From positions 1-64,000 of the forward strand of contig QCUI01000005.1 of assembly GCA_003210775.1 (NCBI GenBank): 64,000 nt of DNA, read 5' to 3'. Below are positions 63,554-64,000 of the stretch, in pieces (position 1 is the first letter of the stretch; the number at the start of each line of letters is the position of its first letter). The notes beneath the pieces are model-generated. The model searched no databases and was not told where the DNA came from. It saw only the letters and a program-made list of their open reading frames with translations. A program made the position numbers and the translations under genes. This DNA is from Synechococcus sp. AG-679-A04 (GTDB lineage: Bacteria; Cyanobacteriota; Cyanobacteriia; PCC-6307; Cyanobiaceae).

Positions 63554-64000
63554 TCAGAGTTCCCTGATTTGTCCGATCTGTGCAGCCTCGATCCAGCGTG
63601 AGATTGCATCTGGTAACGGGCAGCGTCGACGCGTTTGTGTACTGATGGCCAGCTGTCTGATCAAGCCACTGGCGACTTCCTGTTCTTTCAGCAGAAATTG
63701 ACTGCGAACCTCAAAACACCCCTGATCAATCCGTTGTGGCGTTAGTCGTACGACCAGTTGATCTCCCCCGTGCACCGCTTTGTTGAAGTTGGCGCTGCAA
63801 TGCACCACAGGCAGTGCAGTGTCAGGCCAGCGTTCCTGCTCACGACATCCAGGAAAAATCGTTTTGGCTTCAATGCCATAGAGATCCAGGCTCTCTTCCC
63901 ATGCCTCGTGGCACCAGCGCAACAGCTGATGAAAATGCATCACGCCAGCGGCATCCGTATCGCCGAAGCGCACGGTCCTGGTCAGGTTGAGCCATGGGAG
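63554..64000 (-). CDS. menI: 1,4-dihydroxy-2-naphthoyl-CoA thioesterase, 5' end cut by window
   Basis: Hot-dog-fold 4HBT thioesterase that releases DHNA from its CoA ester, between MenB and MenA in the phylloquinone pathway. The visible 148 residues begin PWLNLTRTVRFGDTDAAGVMHF; the catalytic aspartate is in FGDTDAAG. The frame stays open to base 64000, so the true start lies beyond the window (GTG 63973 is not the start). Grouped with menF/A/C/E in this segment of the chromosome. Confidence 0.9.
   Translation of the reverse strand, partial: LPWLNLTRTVRFGDTDAAGVMHFHQLLRWCHEAWEESLDLYGIEAKTIFPGCREQERWPDTALPVVHCSANFNKAVHGGDQLVVRLTPQRIDQGCFEVRSQFLLKEQEVASGLIRQLAISTQTRRRCPLPDAISRWIEAAQIGQIREL

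Noticed and set aside
1-64000. tRNA, rRNA, CRISPR, insertion sequence or phage integration site
   Set aside because: I looked for T-loop and anticodon-arm patterns, spaced repeats, transposase motifs and flanking repeats and saw none that I can support.

Overview
The window looks like the chromosome of a marine picocyanobacterium, most likely a Synechococcus of the marine clade. Evidence: phylloquinone genes (menF, menA, menC, menE, menI), a photosystem II PsbY gene, a phycobilisome linker with a membrane anchor, picocyanobacterial small families (a DUF3285-type protein, Nif11/prochlorosin-type precursor), tight gene packing with 1-4 base overlaps, and a G+C-rich composition in housekeeping genes. 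I see no tRNA, rRNA, CRISPR array, insertion sequence or prophage.

Layout. 1-1140: 3' part of pyrD. 1188-18349: a large type IV pilus locus. On the plus strand are pilM-like, pilN, pilO and the secretin pilQ, then (after a minus-strand pentapeptide-repeat gene and a DsbA-like pair) a second pilN/pilO pair, three small pilin-like genes and a long PilM-like protein. On the minus strand are the major pilin pilA, a very large cysteine-rich pilin, pilB, pilT and pilC. The DsbA-like oxidase sits among genes for cysteine-containing pilins, which fits a role in disulfide formation.

18440-26338 is mainly housekeeping: a CobD-like aminotransferase, murG, a GarR-type dehydrogenase, pgk, and a uspA-ylqF-rluD operon. 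26511-30275 is an accessory patch: a GluR0-like receptor/channel without the potassium filter, a protein with two CBM2-like domains around an unknown domain and a Met/His-rich linker, and a LuxR-type regulator with a degenerate receiver. 30280-42104 holds a fused peptide-type ABC ATPase, the Rel/SpoT enzyme, a GNAT-cNMP-binding fusion with a methyltransferase, mnmE, nadC, argS and asparaginase.

42104-46648 is the most unusual region and is visibly richer in A+T. It carries an HPr-kinase-like protein, a sulfotransferase and an acyltransferase in one overlapping operon, then, on the other strand, a PqqD-like peptide-binding protein, a Nif11/prochlorosin-type precursor peptide with a 19-residue Cys/Thr/Ser core, and an outer-membrane barrel-like protein with an eight-cysteine tail. 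I read this as a candidate peptide natural product (RiPP) tailoring locus without a local lanthionine synthetase.

46768-64000 returns to core genes: selO, hisC, a metallo-beta-lactamase-like protein without its metal motif, a trpG/dgkA/ybeY/DUF3285/prfB block (prfB has the classical programmed frameshift), grxC-gshB, an S9 peptidase, the phylloquinone cluster, a CpcL-type linker, a ferredoxin, psbY and the 3' part of a DHNA-CoA thioesterase gene that runs off the window end.
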